Assembly: GCA_934512155.1 (NCBI GenBank)
Contig: CAKSWS010000025.1
Span: forward strand, 1-24,466
DNA from: an uncultured Eubacterium sp.
GTDB taxonomy: Bacteria > Bacillota > Clostridia > Oscillospirales > Acutalibacteraceae
Length of the DNA stretch: 24,466 nt
Reading direction: 5' to 3'
Each line of letters starts with the position of its first letter. Within the stretch, counting starts at the first letter, position 1. Of this stretch, positions 15,788 through 24,466 are shown one piece after another. A program made the translations under genes and the position numbers. The notes beneath the pieces were generated by a model. That model was not told the DNA's origin. It saw only the letters and a program-made list of their open reading frames with translations, and ran no database searches.

Positions 15788-16509
15788 ATTATTTCCTCCC
15801 TTTCAAGCACAGGACCATCTTTACAAATACGTTTATTACCGTATTTTGTTTTACAGGAACAACCCATACACGCACCGAATCCGCAACCCATTCTTTCTTC
15901 AAAACTGTACTGACCCGATGTTTTTGCTACAGATTCTATTGCCTTAAACATAGGCATCGGTCCGCAAGTATAAAAATAATCGTAATCATCCGGCATAGCG
16001 TCTGTTACAAAGCCCTTTACGCCGTAACTGCCGTCTGCCGTGGCAACAATAACCTTACAGCCGAGAGCTTTAAATTCTTGCTCATAAAAGATTTCTGACT
16101 TGGTATTAAAACCTAAAATAACCGTTGGAATTTGATTATTTTCAATAAGGCACTTTGCCAAATTATACATTGGCGGAACACCTACTCCACCGCCGATTAC
16201 AAGGGGTTTTTTTGATTTTGAAATATTGTAGCCGTTACCGAGACCGGTTAAGCAGTCAAGTTTTTCGCCGGATTGCATTTTACTTAGCTGCGCCGTTCCC
16301 TCGCCTACAACCTTATAAATTATTGTTATGGTTTTATCGTCATAATCACAAACAGAAATAGGTCGCCTTAAAAACTTACCGGAAAGAAGAATGTTAATAA
16401 ATTGACCGGGAGCAGTTATATACTTTGTATCTCCCTTTAAAATCATTTTAAAAACATTTTCTGTTAAAGCGCTGTTTGAAACTATTTCATAAATATTTTG
16501 TTTATACAT
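15781..16509 (-). CDS. pyrK: Dihydroorotate dehydrogenase electron-transfer subunit
   Basis: This 242-residue ferredoxin-reductase-like protein carries FAD and a [2Fe-2S] cluster and passes electrons from PyrD to NAD. The FAD motif RRPIS is at 48-52, the NAD-binding glycine stretch GGGVGVPP at 106-113, and the cluster cysteines are Cys209, Cys214, Cys217 and Cys229 (C-x4-C-x2-C-x11-C). GGAG seven bases before ATG 16509 fixes the start; only three bases separate it from the carB stop. It lies immediately before pyrD, as in Bacillus-type operons. Confidence 0.96.
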   Translation of the reverse strand: MYKQNIYEIVSNSALTENVFKMILKGDTKYITAPGQFINILLSGKFLRRPISVCDYDDKTITIIYKVVGEGTAQLSKMQSGEKLDCLTGLGNGYNISKSKKPLVIGGGVGVPPMYNLAKCLIENNQIPTVILGFNTKSEIFYEQEFKALGCKVIVATADGSYGVKGFVTDAMPDDYDYFYTCGPMPMFKAIESVAKTSGQYSFEERMGCGFGACMGCSCKTKYGNKRICKDGPVLEREEIIW

Positions 16510-16512
16510 AAA

Positions 16513-19500
16513 TTACTCCGCATCAATGGTAGAAACGCCCAAAGTGATTTCTTCAAGTACATCGAGAAGAACTTTAACCGTATCAAGAGATGTAAACATT
16601 GTAACATTATTTTCAACAGCGGCACGCCTGATTTCCGAGCCGTCGGAATGGCTGTCGCCGTGGCTGATGTCTATAGTATTAATTACATAAGCAATATGAC
16701 CTTGACGAAGTGCCATTAAAATTTCGTCGCTGTCATCCTCGGTAAGTTTTGCACGAACTCTTGTTCTGATTCCATGCTTTTTAAGGAATTTTGCAGTACC
16801 TTCAGTTGCTTCAATATTAAAGCCGAGGTCATAAAAACGTTTAATTAACGGTAAAGCTGTCGGCTTATCGTTATCGGCAATAGTTACAAGCACAGTGCCG
16901 TAGTTTGACACATTAAGACCGCTTGCCTGAATTGCTTTATAAAGTGCTCTTGTAAGAGATTTATCGTAACCGATTGCCTCACCTGTTGACTTCATTTCAG
17001 GAGAAAGGTAAGTATCCATACCCTTAAGTTTTGAGAATGAAAAAGCAGGAGCTTTAACATACCAGCGTTTCTTTTCAGCAGGATATACCTGTGTTATGCC
17101 CTGTTCCTTAAGACTGTGCCCCAAAATAACCTGTGTTGCAATGTGAGCCATGGGAACAGAGGTAGCCTTTGAAAGAAACGGAACGGTTCTTGATGAACGG
17201 GGATTTACCTCTATTACAAAAACATCATTGTTTGAATCGGCAATAAACTGAATGTTATATAATCCCACAATGCCGATTGCTTTACCCAATTTAACAGTGT
17301 AATCAATAATTTTATCTTTAACATCTTGAGTTACACTGAACGTAGGATAAACGGAAATAGAGTCGCCGCTGTGAACACCTGTTCTTTCAACGTGTTCCAT
17401 AATTCCGGGAATGAACACATCTTCGCCGTCGCAAATAGCGTCTACCTCAAGTTCTTTACCCATAATATATTTATCTACAAGTACAGGCTGCTCTGTATTA
17501 ATTTCAACAGCTGTTTGAAGATAATGGCGCAAACTTTCCTCATTTGCAACAATTTGCATTGCTCTGCCGCCTAAAACAAAGCTTGGGCGAACAAGAACGG
17601 GATAGCCGATTTTTTCGGCAACTTTTACACCATCTTCAATATTTGTTACGGCAACGCCCTTTGGTTGAGGAATGCCCAATTCACTCATTACCTTTTCAAA
17701 GGAATCTCTGTTTTCGGCTTTGTCAATAGCTGCAACATCTGTACCGATAATAGGAACACCCAAAGCATCAAGAGGAGGTGCAAGGTTAATTGCAGTTTGT
17801 CCGCCAAGTGAAACAACGATTCCGAGAGGATTTTCAAGTTCAATAATATTCATAACATCCTCAACCGTTAACGGTTCAAAATAAAGTTTATCAGATGTTG
17901 TATAGTCTGTTGAAACGGTTTCTGGGTTATTATTGATAATGATTGCTTCATAGCCTGCTTCTTTGATAGACCAAATTGCATGAACGGTTGAATAATCAAA
18001 TTCAACACCCTGACCGATTCTGATAGGACCTGAGCCGAGAACAATAATTTTCTTTCTGTCGGACACAATGCTTTCGTTTTCTTCCTCATAAGTTGAATAG
18101 AAATAAGGAACATATGAATCAAACTCGGAGGCACATGTATCTATCATTTTATAAACAGGGAAAATGTTGTTTGCTTTTCTGAGTTTAAACACATCTGCCT
18201 CTGTTAAATTCCAGCACTGACCGATAAATTTATCGGATACGCCCATTTTTTTAGCATCTTTAAGTGTTTGAATATCATTTTTATTTGATTTTAAAACAGA
18301 TTCAAATTCAACAATATTTTTAATTTTTTCAATAAAGAACATATCAATTTTTGTTGCATTATAAATTCTGTTTAAGTCAACATTAAGTCTTATTAACTGT
18401 GCTATTGCATATAATCTGTCGTCAGTGCCGATTTTAATATAATCAAGAAGTTGGTCTGCCGTATATTCATCAAATTTGCTCATATACAAATGGCACACGC
18501 CGATTTCAAGAGAGCGAACGGCTTTAAGCAAACTTTCCTCTACAGTTCTGCCTATAGCCATAACCTCACCCGTTGCTTTCATTTGTGTGTTAAGACTGTT
18601 ATTTGCATCTGCAAATTTATCAAACGGAAAACGAGCGATTTTTGAAACAACATAGTCAAGAGTCGGTTCAAATGAAGCCGGAGTATTAGCAATTTGAATT
18701 TCATCAAGATGCATACCTACTGCAATTTTTGCGGAAACTCTGGCAATAGGATAGCCTGACGCCTTTGAAGCAAGTGCCGATGAACGTGAAACACGGGGAT
18801 TAACTTCAATAAGATAATATTGGAATGAATGAGGGTCAAGAGCAAACTGAACGTTACAGCCGCCTTCAATTTTAAGTTCACGAATAATGCGAAGAGCGGA
18901 ATCTCTTAACATTTGATACTCTTTATTAGTTAAAGTTTGAGATGGGCAAACAACAACAGAGTCGCCAGTATGAATACCTACAGGGTCAATATTTTCCATA
19001 TTACAAATTGTAATTGCCGTGTCATTTGCATCACGCATTACTTCATATTCTATTTCTTTATAACCTTTAATGCTTTTTTCAACAAGAACTTGATGAACCG
19101 GTGATAAAGCAAGGGCATTTTTAAGCATAAGCTTACATTCTTCTTCATTATCGGCAAAACCGCCGCCTGTGCCGCCTAATGTAAACGCCGGACGAAGTAC
19201 AACAGGATAGCCGATTTCGGAAGCAATACGCAATCCGTCTTCAAGGGTATTACAAATATCGGACGGCAAAACCGGTTCGCCTAATTTTTCACATAAATCT
19301 TTAAAAAGTTCTCTGTCTTCCGCTCTTTCAATAGCGTCAAAACTTGTTCCCAAAATTTCAACATCACATTCTTTAAGAACGCCTTTTTTTGCAAGTTGAA
19401 CGGCAAGATTTAAACCTGTTTGACCGCCAAGGGAAGGTAAAACAGCATCTGGTCTTTCGTGGCGAATAATTCTGGCAACATATTCAAGATTTAAAGGTTC

Positions 19501-19698
19501 CATATAAACCTTATCGGCAATATCAGTATCTGTCATAATAGTTGCAGGGTTTGAGTTAATAAGAACCACCTCATAACCCTCTTCACGAAGAGAAAGGCAA
19601 GCCTGTGTGCCGGAGTAATCGAATTCGGCAGCCTGTCCGATGACAATAGGACCTGAACCGATTACAAGAATTTTATGTATATCTGTACGTTTTGGCAT
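16513..19698 (-). CDS. carB: Carbamoyl-phosphate synthase large chain, pyrimidine-operon copy
   Basis: This 1061-residue CarB has both ATP-grasp halves ([17 protein letters not shown] at the N terminus, [17 protein letters not shown] near the middle) and a C-terminal MGS-like regulatory domain. That domain keeps residues matching the E. coli UMP/IMP pocket: the DK of DNDKP, EATEGTA at 963-969, and Asn-Thr at 1007-1008 in YVINT. Nucleotide control is therefore likely by inference. It has no DapF extension, unlike the arginine paralogue at 6004-10035. It starts two bases after the carA stop, with GGAG in the end of carA, and feeds pyrB in the same operon. Bacillus names this gene pyrAB. Confidence 0.96.
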   Translation of the reverse strand: MPKRTDIHKILVIGSGPIVIGQAAEFDYSGTQACLSLREEGYEVVLINSNPATIMTDTDIADKVYMEPLNLEYVARIIRHERPDAVLPSLGGQTGLNLAVQLAKKGVLKECDVEILGTSFDAIERAEDRELFKDLCEKLGEPVLPSDICNTLEDGLRIASEIGYPVVLRPAFTLGGTGGGFADNEEECKLMLKNALALSPVHQVLVEKSIKGYKEIEYEVMRDANDTAITICNMENIDPVGIHTGDSVVVCPSQTLTNKEYQMLRDSALRIIRELKIEGGCNVQFALDPHSFQYYLIEVNPRVSRSSALASKASGYPIARVSAKIAVGMHLDEIQIANTPASFEPTLDYVVSKIARFPFDKFADANNSLNTQMKATGEVMAIGRTVEESLLKAVRSLEIGVCHLYMSKFDEYTADQLLDYIKIGTDDRLYAIAQLIRLNVDLNRIYNATKIDMFFIEKIKNIVEFESVLKSNKNDIQTLKDAKKMGVSDKFIGQCWNLTEADVFKLRKANNIFPVYKMIDTCASEFDSYVPYFYSTYEEENESIVSDRKKIIVLGSGPIRIGQGVEFDYSTVHAIWSIKEAGYEAIIINNNPETVSTDYTTSDKLYFEPLTVEDVMNIIELENPLGIVVSLGGQTAINLAPPLDALGVPIIGTDVAAIDKAENRDSFEKVMSELGIPQPKGVAVTNIEDGVKVAEKIGYPVLVRPSFVLGGRAMQIVANEESLRHYLQTAVEINTEQPVLVDKYIMGKELEVDAICDGEDVFIPGIMEHVERTGVHSGDSISVYPTFSVTQDVKDKIIDYTVKLGKAIGIVGLYNIQFIADSNNDVFVIEVNPRSSRTVPFLSKATSVPMAHIATQVILGHSLKEQGITQVYPAEKKRWYVKAPAFSFSKLKGMDTYLSPEMKSTGEAIGYDKSLTRALYKAIQASGLNVSNYGTVLVTIADNDKPTALPLIKRFYDLGFNIEATEGTAKFLKKHGIRTRVRAKLTEDDSDEILMALRQGHIAYVINTIDISHGDSHSDGSEIRRAAVENNVTMFTSLDTVKVLLDVLEEITLGVSTIDAE

Positions 19699-19700
19699 AA

Positions 19701-20789
19701 TTATTCTTCCTCCTTCTTCATTAATGAAATAAACTTATCAAAAAGATATGCGCTGTCTTGAGGACCCGGAGCACTTTCCGGATGATACTGAACGGAAAAG
19801 ATTTTTAAATCTTTACATTCAACGCCTTCTGCAGTGTTATCAAGAAGATTTTTATGAGTTAAAGTTAACGGTGTGCTGTTAAGAGAATCCACATCAACAG
19901 CATATGAATGGTTTTGAGATGTAATTTCGATTTTGCCTGTTTCAAGATTCATTACAGGATGATTTCCGCCTCTGTGGCCGAATTTCATTTTAAATGTTTT
20001 GGCACCCAAAGCAAGTGAAATCATTTGATGACCCAAACAAATGCCGAAAATAGGAAGTTTGCCTTTAAGTTGACGAACAACTTCAATTACGGGCTGAACA
20101 TCCTCCGGATTTCCGGGTCCGTTTGAAAGGAACAATCCGTCCGGATTCATATTCATAATTTCTTCGGCAGTAGTATTGTAAGGAACAACGGTAACGTTAC
20201 ATCCCTTTTCATTGAATTTACGAACAATATTGTGTTTCATTCCGCAGTCTACGGCAACAACGTCATACTTATGATTTGGAGTTCTTGAATACCAACGCTT
20301 TTTACAGCTTACTCTTGAAACCATATCGGTAGGAATTTGATATTCACGAACTTTTTTAAGTGCTTCTTCTGTTGGAGTTGAGGCATCAGTAATAATAACC
20401 TTCTGGCTTCCCTCATCTCTAATGATACGTGTAATTTTTCTTGTATCGACACCGCTGATAGCAGGAATATTATACTCGTCAAGAACTTCACTTAAAGTTT
20501 TTGTATAGCGGAAGTTTGACGGTAAATCGTTATATTCCCTTACAATAAGACCGCCCATAGTAGGCACCTTTGTTTCATAATCTTCATCAGTCATACCGTA
20601 GTTACCGATAAGCGGATAAGTCATACAAACCATTTGGTCTGTATATGATGGGTCGGAAATAATTTCCTGATAACCTACCATAGATGTATTGAAAACAATT
20701 TCATTAATTGCTTCTTTATCTGCTCCAAAACCGTAGCCGTAAAATTCAGCACCGTTTTCAAGCACAATTTTTTTGTTAAATGGCTTCAT
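19701..20789 (-). CDS. carA: Carbamoyl-phosphate synthase small chain, pyrimidine-operon copy
   Basis: This 362-residue glutaminase subunit has its triad intact: Cys251 in FGICLGHQ, with His336 and Glu338 in [15 protein letters not shown] is at 221-230. The chosen ATG 20789 (MKPFNKKI) lies about eight bases after AGAGGAGAG; an upstream TTG at 20795 would start too close to that site. The gene overlaps the end of pyrC by 14 bases and is followed at two bases by carB. It resembles, but clearly differs from, the arginine-operon CarA. Bacillus names this gene pyrAA. Confidence 0.95.
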   Translation of the reverse strand: MKPFNKKIVLENGAEFYGYGFGADKEAINEIVFNTSMVGYQEIISDPSYTDQMVCMTYPLIGNYGMTDEDYETKVPTMGGLIVREYNDLPSNFRYTKTLSEVLDEYNIPAISGVDTRKITRIIRDEGSQKVIITDASTPTEEALKKVREYQIPTDMVSRVSCKKRWYSRTPNHKYDVVAVDCGMKHNIVRKFNEKGCNVTVVPYNTTAEEIMNMNPDGLFLSNGPGNPEDVQPVIEVVRQLKGKLPIFGICLGHQMISLALGAKTFKMKFGHRGGNHPVMNLETGKIEITSQNHSYAVDVDSLNSTPLTLTHKNLLDNTAEGVECKDLKIFSVQYHPESAPGPQDSAYLFDKFISLMKKEEE

Positions 20790-22050
20790 ACACAATCTCT
20801 CCTCTCAACACAGTTAAAATATTTTTACTTTTAAGTTCCCAATTTTCAAAAGGTGTGGCTTTGCCCATAGAAACAAAATCTTTTGGATTCACAACCCATT
20901 TTTCATTTAAATTAACAGCACACAAATCTGCAACTGCACCTTCTTCAATAACGCCGCCTTCTATGCCGAAAATTTCTCTTGGTTTAACACTCATCATATT
21001 AACAAGCTTTTCAAGTGAAATTACACCGGTTTGAACTAACTTTGTATAAAGAACAGGAAACGCAGTTTCAAGGCCAACAACGCCCATGGCACTTTTTTCA
21101 AGTCCCTTTGACTTTTCATCTTTACTGTGAGGGGCATGGTCGGTTGCAATAACATCAATCGTACCGTCCTTAACACCTTCAATAAGCGCTTGCATATCTT
21201 CCCTTGAACGAAGGGGTGGATTCATTTTAAATCTGCCGTCTTCCTGCAAATCCATATCGCACATTGTAAGATAATGAGGTCCTGTTTCACAGGTAACCTT
21301 TACTCCCCTTGCTTTAGCACGGCGAATAATATCAACGCTTTCTTTTGTTGAAATGTGGCAAACATGATAGCGGCAGCCTGTTTTTTCCGCAAGACGGCAA
21401 TCTCTTTCTATTTGCTGCCATTCGCTTTTGCTGCAAATTCCTTTATGATTATGTGTTTTACAATACTCACCGTCGTGAATATAGCCGCCGTTAAGCAATT
21501 CGTTAACCTCACAATGAGCTGAAATAACTGCACCGCACTTGGCACAGCAAATCATTGCCTGCTCCATAAGTTCTTCAGACTGCACGCCGCAGCCGTCATC
21601 GGAAAAACCGATTACCTTATTTTTTAAAGACTCAAAATTAACACATTCGCCGCAGCCTTTTCTGCCCTTAGTAATTGAAGCAAAAGGAAAAACATCAATA
21701 ACGGCGTCTTTATCAATAATATTTTGCTGAACTGCAAGATTTTCAACAGAATCCGGAGCGGGATTTACATTTGGCATTGTACAAACAGCGGTATAACCTG
21801 ATTTAGCCGCAGCAGCTGTTCCTGTTTTAACGGTTTCTTTATAAGAAAAACCGGGCTCTCGTAAATGTACGTGTACATCAACAAAACCCGGAATTAATAA
21901 ATACTTATCCATAAAATCAAAAACACGATCTGCTCCATTAAATAAAATGGAGGTGCCAATGGTTTCTATTTTAGAGTTCTTAATAAGAACGTCTGACTTT
22001 TCAAATTTATTACCCTTAAACACTCGGGCATTTTTTATAAGCAAAGTCAT
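20776..22050 (-). CDS. pyrC: Dihydroorotase
   Basis: This 424-residue amidohydrolase cyclises carbamoylaspartate to dihydroorotate. Metal-binding residues of the Bacillus-type class are visible: HVHLREPG at 60-67, Asp151 in GFSDDG, His179 in SAHCE, His232 in YHVCHIST, and Asp304 in IATDHAPH. Type II length (about 425) fits. It is the first gene of the operon, behind a near-consensus promoter. The ribosome site GAAAGG is weak and about 14 bases from ATG 22050, which may limit its translation. Confidence 0.96.
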   Translation of the reverse strand: MTLLIKNARVFKGNKFEKSDVLIKNSKIETIGTSILFNGADRVFDFMDKYLLIPGFVDVHVHLREPGFSYKETVKTGTAAAAKSGYTAVCTMPNVNPAPDSVENLAVQQNIIDKDAVIDVFPFASITKGRKGCGECVNFESLKNKVIGFSDDGCGVQSEELMEQAMICCAKCGAVISAHCEVNELLNGGYIHDGEYCKTHNHKGICSKSEWQQIERDCRLAEKTGCRYHVCHISTKESVDIIRRAKARGVKVTCETGPHYLTMCDMDLQEDGRFKMNPPLRSREDMQALIEGVKDGTIDVIATDHAPHSKDEKSKGLEKSAMGVVGLETAFPVLYTKLVQTGVISLEKLVNMMSVKPREIFGIEGGVIEEGAVADLCAVNLNEKWVVNPKDFVSMGKATPFENWELKSKNILTVLRGEIVYEAI

Positions 22051-22081
22051 AAATAAATACCAACCTTTCGTTATCCTTGTT

Positions 22082-22110
22082 ATTATATATGAAACGGCAC
22101 TTCAAGTCAA
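22082..22110 (-). promoter_or_regulatory. Promoter of the pyrC-to-pyrI operon
   Basis: On the - strand TTGACT (22110-22105) and a perfect TATAAT (22087-22082) are 17 bases apart, nearly ideal for the housekeeping sigma factor. Transcription should start near 22075, leaving only about 25 bases before the pyrC ATG. That is too short for a PyrR-type antiterminator and terminator. Confidence 0.9.
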
Positions 22111-22141
22111 TTACAAATTTATTACAATGCTACATTTTTTA

Positions 22142-22168
22142 TTGAATGATTCTAAAATATTATATAAA
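22142..22168 (+). promoter_or_regulatory. Possible promoter of the PfkB kinase gene
   Basis: TTGAAT (22142-22147) and TATAAA (22163-22168) are candidate boxes on the + strand but are only 15 bases apart. The region is very AT-rich, so several alternatives exist. Confidence 0.3.
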
Positions 22169-22209
22169 CTATAAAAATAAAAGAATCTAAAACATTAGGA
22201 GATTTCAAA

Positions 22210-23112
22210 ATGAGCTTTATAGCAGGTGCAGGTGCAACCAATGTTGACCTTTTATATGAAAATATGCCAAAGATTCCGGATGTAGGCGAAGAAATATATA
22301 CAAACAAATTTCAGCTTCAACTGGGTGGCGGACTGCCTGCCACTTTAATAAATTTAGGCAGACTTGGAATTAGTGCAAAAATTGCCACAGAGCTTGGAAA
22401 CGATATGTTTTCTGATTTTGCAAAAAAGGAATTTGAAAAAAACGGCGTTTCGCCTACAAACCTTTACAAAGGAAATGAAATTCCCCTTAATATAACATCT
22501 GCAATAATTTTAAAAAACGACAGAAGTTTTATTACATACGGAAACGGCACTATTGAACCGGATGATAATGCAAAAGAAGTATTTTACCAAATTGCAAAGG
22601 GTGCAAAAATTTGCCTTATGGCGCCCGGCGGCTTTTTGGATGTTTACAAAAAGCTGAAAAGCGAAGGCACAACAATGGTGCTTGATATGGGTTGGGATGA
22701 AGATATGACCATTGAAAAATACAGTGATTTATTGGATGTTGCAGATTATTACACACCTAACCAAAAAGAAGCGTTAAGAATTACAGGTTGCAGCAATGCC
22801 AAAGACGCCGCACATGCACTTAAAGAATATTTTAACAAAGTTGTTGTTAAAGTTGATAAAGACGGGTGCATAGGAATTGACGGTGAAGAATACTTTTTCT
22901 GCCCCAGCATTAAAGAATTTCACAATGTTGACAGCACAGGTGCAGGAGACGCTTTTTTGGCAGGATTTGTTTACGGATTATATTACGATTACAACCTAAA
23001 AGACTGCATTGAATTTGGAAATATTACAGGAGGAAAAGCGGTTACAAAAGTTGGCGCTCTTTCCGGATACGTAACAGAGAAAGAATTACTTGAATACAAA
23101 GGAATAATTTAA
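22210..23112 (+). CDS. PfkB-family carbohydrate or nucleoside kinase
   Basis: This 300-residue ribokinase-type kinase has the N-terminal substrate motif QLGGGLPATLINLGRLG (38-54), the TPNQKEA motif (182-188) and the ATP and anion-hole motif DSTGAGDAF (241-249), where Asp247 is the catalytic base. Such enzymes phosphorylate ribose, fructose, adenosine, pseudouridine and similar substrates; the substrate cannot be told from motifs alone. AGGAGATTTCAAA precedes the ATG. It is divergent from pyrC with 159 bases between them, so nucleoside salvage is a possible but unproven link. It is monocistronic, as a terminator follows at once. Confidence 0.9.
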   Translation: MSFIAGAGATNVDLLYENMPKIPDVGEEIYTNKFQLQLGGGLPATLINLGRLGISAKIATELGNDMFSDFAKKEFEKNGVSPTNLYKGNEIPLNITSAIILKNDRSFITYGNGTIEPDDNAKEVFYQIAKGAKICLMAPGGFLDVYKKLKSEGTTMVLDMGWDEDMTIEKYSDLLDVADYYTPNQKEALRITGCSNAKDAAHALKEYFNKVVVKVDKDGCIGIDGEEYFFCPSIKEFHNVDSTGAGDAFLAGFVYGLYYDYNLKDCIEFGNITGGKAVTKVGALSGYVTEKELLEYKGII

Positions 23113-23122
23113 CGCAAAAAGA

Positions 23123-23154
23123 AAAAACAGAATGCCGGCAGACATTCTGTTTTT
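23123..23154. terminator. Bidirectional terminator between the kinase and the SGNH gene
   Basis: AAAAACAGAATG (23123-23134) pairs with CATTCTGTTTTT (23143-23154) around an eight-base loop, with T runs on both strands. It lies between the convergent kinase stop (23112) and the SGNH gene stop (23159). Confidence 0.92.
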
Positions 23155-23158
23155 ATTT

Positions 23159-24232
23159 TTAATAAGGAAAATCAATTTTTGCGTCTTTACAAAATTCAAT
23201 ATCCGTTTCACGCCAATAAGCATAATCAGGGTTGCTGCGTTTATCCTCAAGCACCGCTGAAAATTCACTGTTGAAATGTTTTGCAAAATAAAGAGTTGTT
23301 TTTGTGGCTCCTTTAAAATTCAAATGGTCGCCTCCGTCACGAAAATCCGAATTAAAATCGAAGTTATAATCCGGGTCATCAAATAAAAGATTAAAATCCA
23401 CAAATTCTATGCCGTAATTTTGTGCAAGCTCGGAAACTGCGTTATGACGGGCATATGACCACGAATTAAGGGCTGGAACCTCAGTTAAAATAACGCTTAT
23501 ATTATTTTTTTCACAAAGATTGATTATTTTTTCAAAATAAACAAGGGTATTGGTTGGAATAGGTTCAACCGCATCTGTTTCAATCATATTGGCAGATTTT
23601 TCGCAAGCCTGAGCTGTTGAGCTGAAATTGTAGCCGTGGTGAAAAGATTTAACGTCGCCTAATTTAAAAGCATTAAAGAAATCACGAGGTTTAATTTTCT
23701 TCCATCTATCATGGAAATTAAATACAGAAAAATTATTTTTTACATCAAATTCAAAATCATCACCGTTTAAAGTAATAAAAAACTTTTCCATTTTATCCTT
23801 TGGCGTTTCGGAAACTTCCTTTGCAACAGTTAGATTTTCCACACTTTCAGGTCCTGTTGAATAAAACATATCTGTTTCCAAAATTAAATATTTAGGAGAT
23901 TGATGTTTTAAAAAATCTTTAAGTAAACCGTATGACTTATCCATAGACTGATGAGGAATTGAAATAACATCGGACGTATAGCCGTAGTTTTCGTAAAGGT
24001 GCATAGGAACAAAAGCCGTGTATAAATCACTGTTGCCCACAGCAACAATATCTATGCTGTTTTCAGGCTCATCAATATATGCATATGCTTTTGAATAAGC
24101 ATTTCTGAAACAAAGAGCATTTTCTTTTGAAAATATTGTTAAAGAAAATGCTTGCAGCATTAAAGCAAGGCACAATAAAAACACAAGTGCCTTTGCAAAA
24201 CTTTTTAAATTTTGTTTTAACTTTACTTTCAT
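23159..24232 (-). CDS. Membrane-anchored SGNH/AlgJ-like protein, probable partner of an MBOAT O-acyltransferase
   Basis: This 357-residue protein has a single N-terminal membrane segment (about 14-33) and a predicted external domain. VAVGNSDLY (63-71) looks like the SGNH nucleophile block with Ser68, and DGGDHLNFKGA (299-309) the Asp-His block; the middle is not recognisable. Proteins of this layout next to MBOAT genes (AlgI with AlgJ/AlgX, PatA with PatB) transfer acetyl groups to polysaccharide or peptidoglycan outside the membrane. It follows the MBOAT stop by 14 bases and is probably co-transcribed with it. Its ribosome site (GGTG) is weak. The polymer acted on is unknown, and no polysaccharide gene is visible. 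Confidence 0.78.
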   Translation of the reverse strand: MKVKLKQNLKSFAKALVFLLCLALMLQAFSLTIFSKENALCFRNAYSKAYAYIDEPENSIDIVAVGNSDLYTAFVPMHLYENYGYTSDVISIPHQSMDKSYGLLKDFLKHQSPKYLILETDMFYSTGPESVENLTVAKEVSETPKDKMEKFFITLNGDDFEFDVKNNFSVFNFHDRWKKIKPRDFFNAFKLGDVKSFHHGYNFSSTAQACEKSANMIETDAVEPIPTNTLVYFEKIINLCEKNNISVILTEVPALNSWSYARHNAVSELAQNYGIEFVDFNLLFDDPDYNFDFNSDFRDGGDHLNFKGATKTTLYFAKHFNSEFSAVLEDKRSNPDYAYWRETDIEFCKDAKIDFPY

Positions 24233-24246
24233 AAAAACACCGTTAA

Positions 24247-24466
24247 TCAGAAATTAGCATAAATTAAATTTTGAACGCCGTAATTCTCGCCGTATGCACC
24301 GAAAACCACAACAATCAAAATGAACAGCAATAATAGAATACATCTTACCGGGAATTTCAACTTTAACACTTTTTCCCTGATAAATATGCCTTTTTCATTA
24401 AGAACACCCACTGCAAATATTGTTAAAAATCCAACCAAAACAACAATATAATCTTTAAGGTCAAGA
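24247..24466 (-). CDS. MBOAT-family membrane O-acyltransferase (3' end only)
   Basis: The frame is open from the window edge to the stop at 24247, giving the last 72 residues; the start lies beyond the window. There are two hydrophobic segments (one ending near VGVLNEKG, one LLLLFILIVVVFGAYG) followed by the tail ENYGVQNLIYANF. The FGAYG and F/IY tail is typical of AlgI/PatA-like MBOAT C termini. With the following SGNH gene it forms the usual O-acetylation pair. The catalytic His lies outside the window, so function is inferred from the tail and neighbour. Confidence 0.72.
   Translation of the reverse strand, partial: LDLKDYIVVLVGFLTIFAVGVLNEKGIFIREKVLKLKFPVRCILLLLFILIVVVFGAYGENYGVQNLIYANF

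Noticed and set aside
6004..19698. Recent duplication or assembly duplication of carAB
   Set aside because: The two CarA and two CarB proteins differ throughout, including regulatory residues, so they are old paralogues and not a copy artefact.

Overview
The window is AT-rich bacterial chromosome with tightly packed, overlapping genes. The gene content suggests a low-GC Firmicute of class Clostridia, probably a gut Oscillospiraceae/Ruminococcaceae-like lineage: a class 1B dihydroorotate dehydrogenase with PyrK, separate arginine and pyrimidine carbamoyl-phosphate synthases, PyrB with PyrI, and a Gram-positive type lipoprotein. The taxonomic call is inference; there is no rRNA in the window. 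No tRNA, rRNA, CRISPR array, insertion sequence or phage gene was recognised, and no gene-free stretch exceeds about 160 bases.

Region 1 (1-10035, + strand) is an arginine operon running argC (5' end outside the window), argJ, argB, argD, argF, carA, carB. It takes N-acetylglutamate to citrulline by the acetyl-recycling route and makes its own carbamoyl phosphate. argG and argH are not here. The last gene is unusual: a complete CarB continues in frame, with almost no linker, into a complete diaminopimelate epimerase (DapF), giving a 1343-residue CarB-DapF protein. A strong bidirectional terminator follows.

Region 2 (10087-11998, - strand) is a single gene with its own promoter. It encodes a lipoprotein of the BMP/PnrA (nucleoside-binding) family whose binding fold is interrupted by about two and a half InlB-type B-repeats.

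Region 3 (12041-22110, - strand) is a complete de novo UMP operon: pyrC, carA, carB, pyrK, pyrD, pyrF, pyrE, pyrB, pyrI. It starts at a near-consensus sigma-A promoter with a leader of only about 25 bases and ends at a hairpin terminator. Its CarB keeps the nucleotide-binding pocket residues that the arginine CarB has lost. Together with PyrI this suggests control at protein level rather than by a PyrR leader attenuator.

Region 4 (22051-24466) holds a PfkB-family kinase transcribed divergently from pyrC, a bidirectional terminator, and on the - strand an SGNH-like protein preceded by the 3' end of an MBOAT acyltransferase gene, a typical pair for O-acetylation of an envelope polymer.

The arginine and pyrimidine operons converge. 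Both make carbamoyl phosphate, each with a dedicated synthase, and the arginine one is physically joined to the last step of meso-diaminopimelate (lysine and peptidoglycan precursor) synthesis. That fusion and the repeat-interrupted BMP protein are the two features most worth following up.
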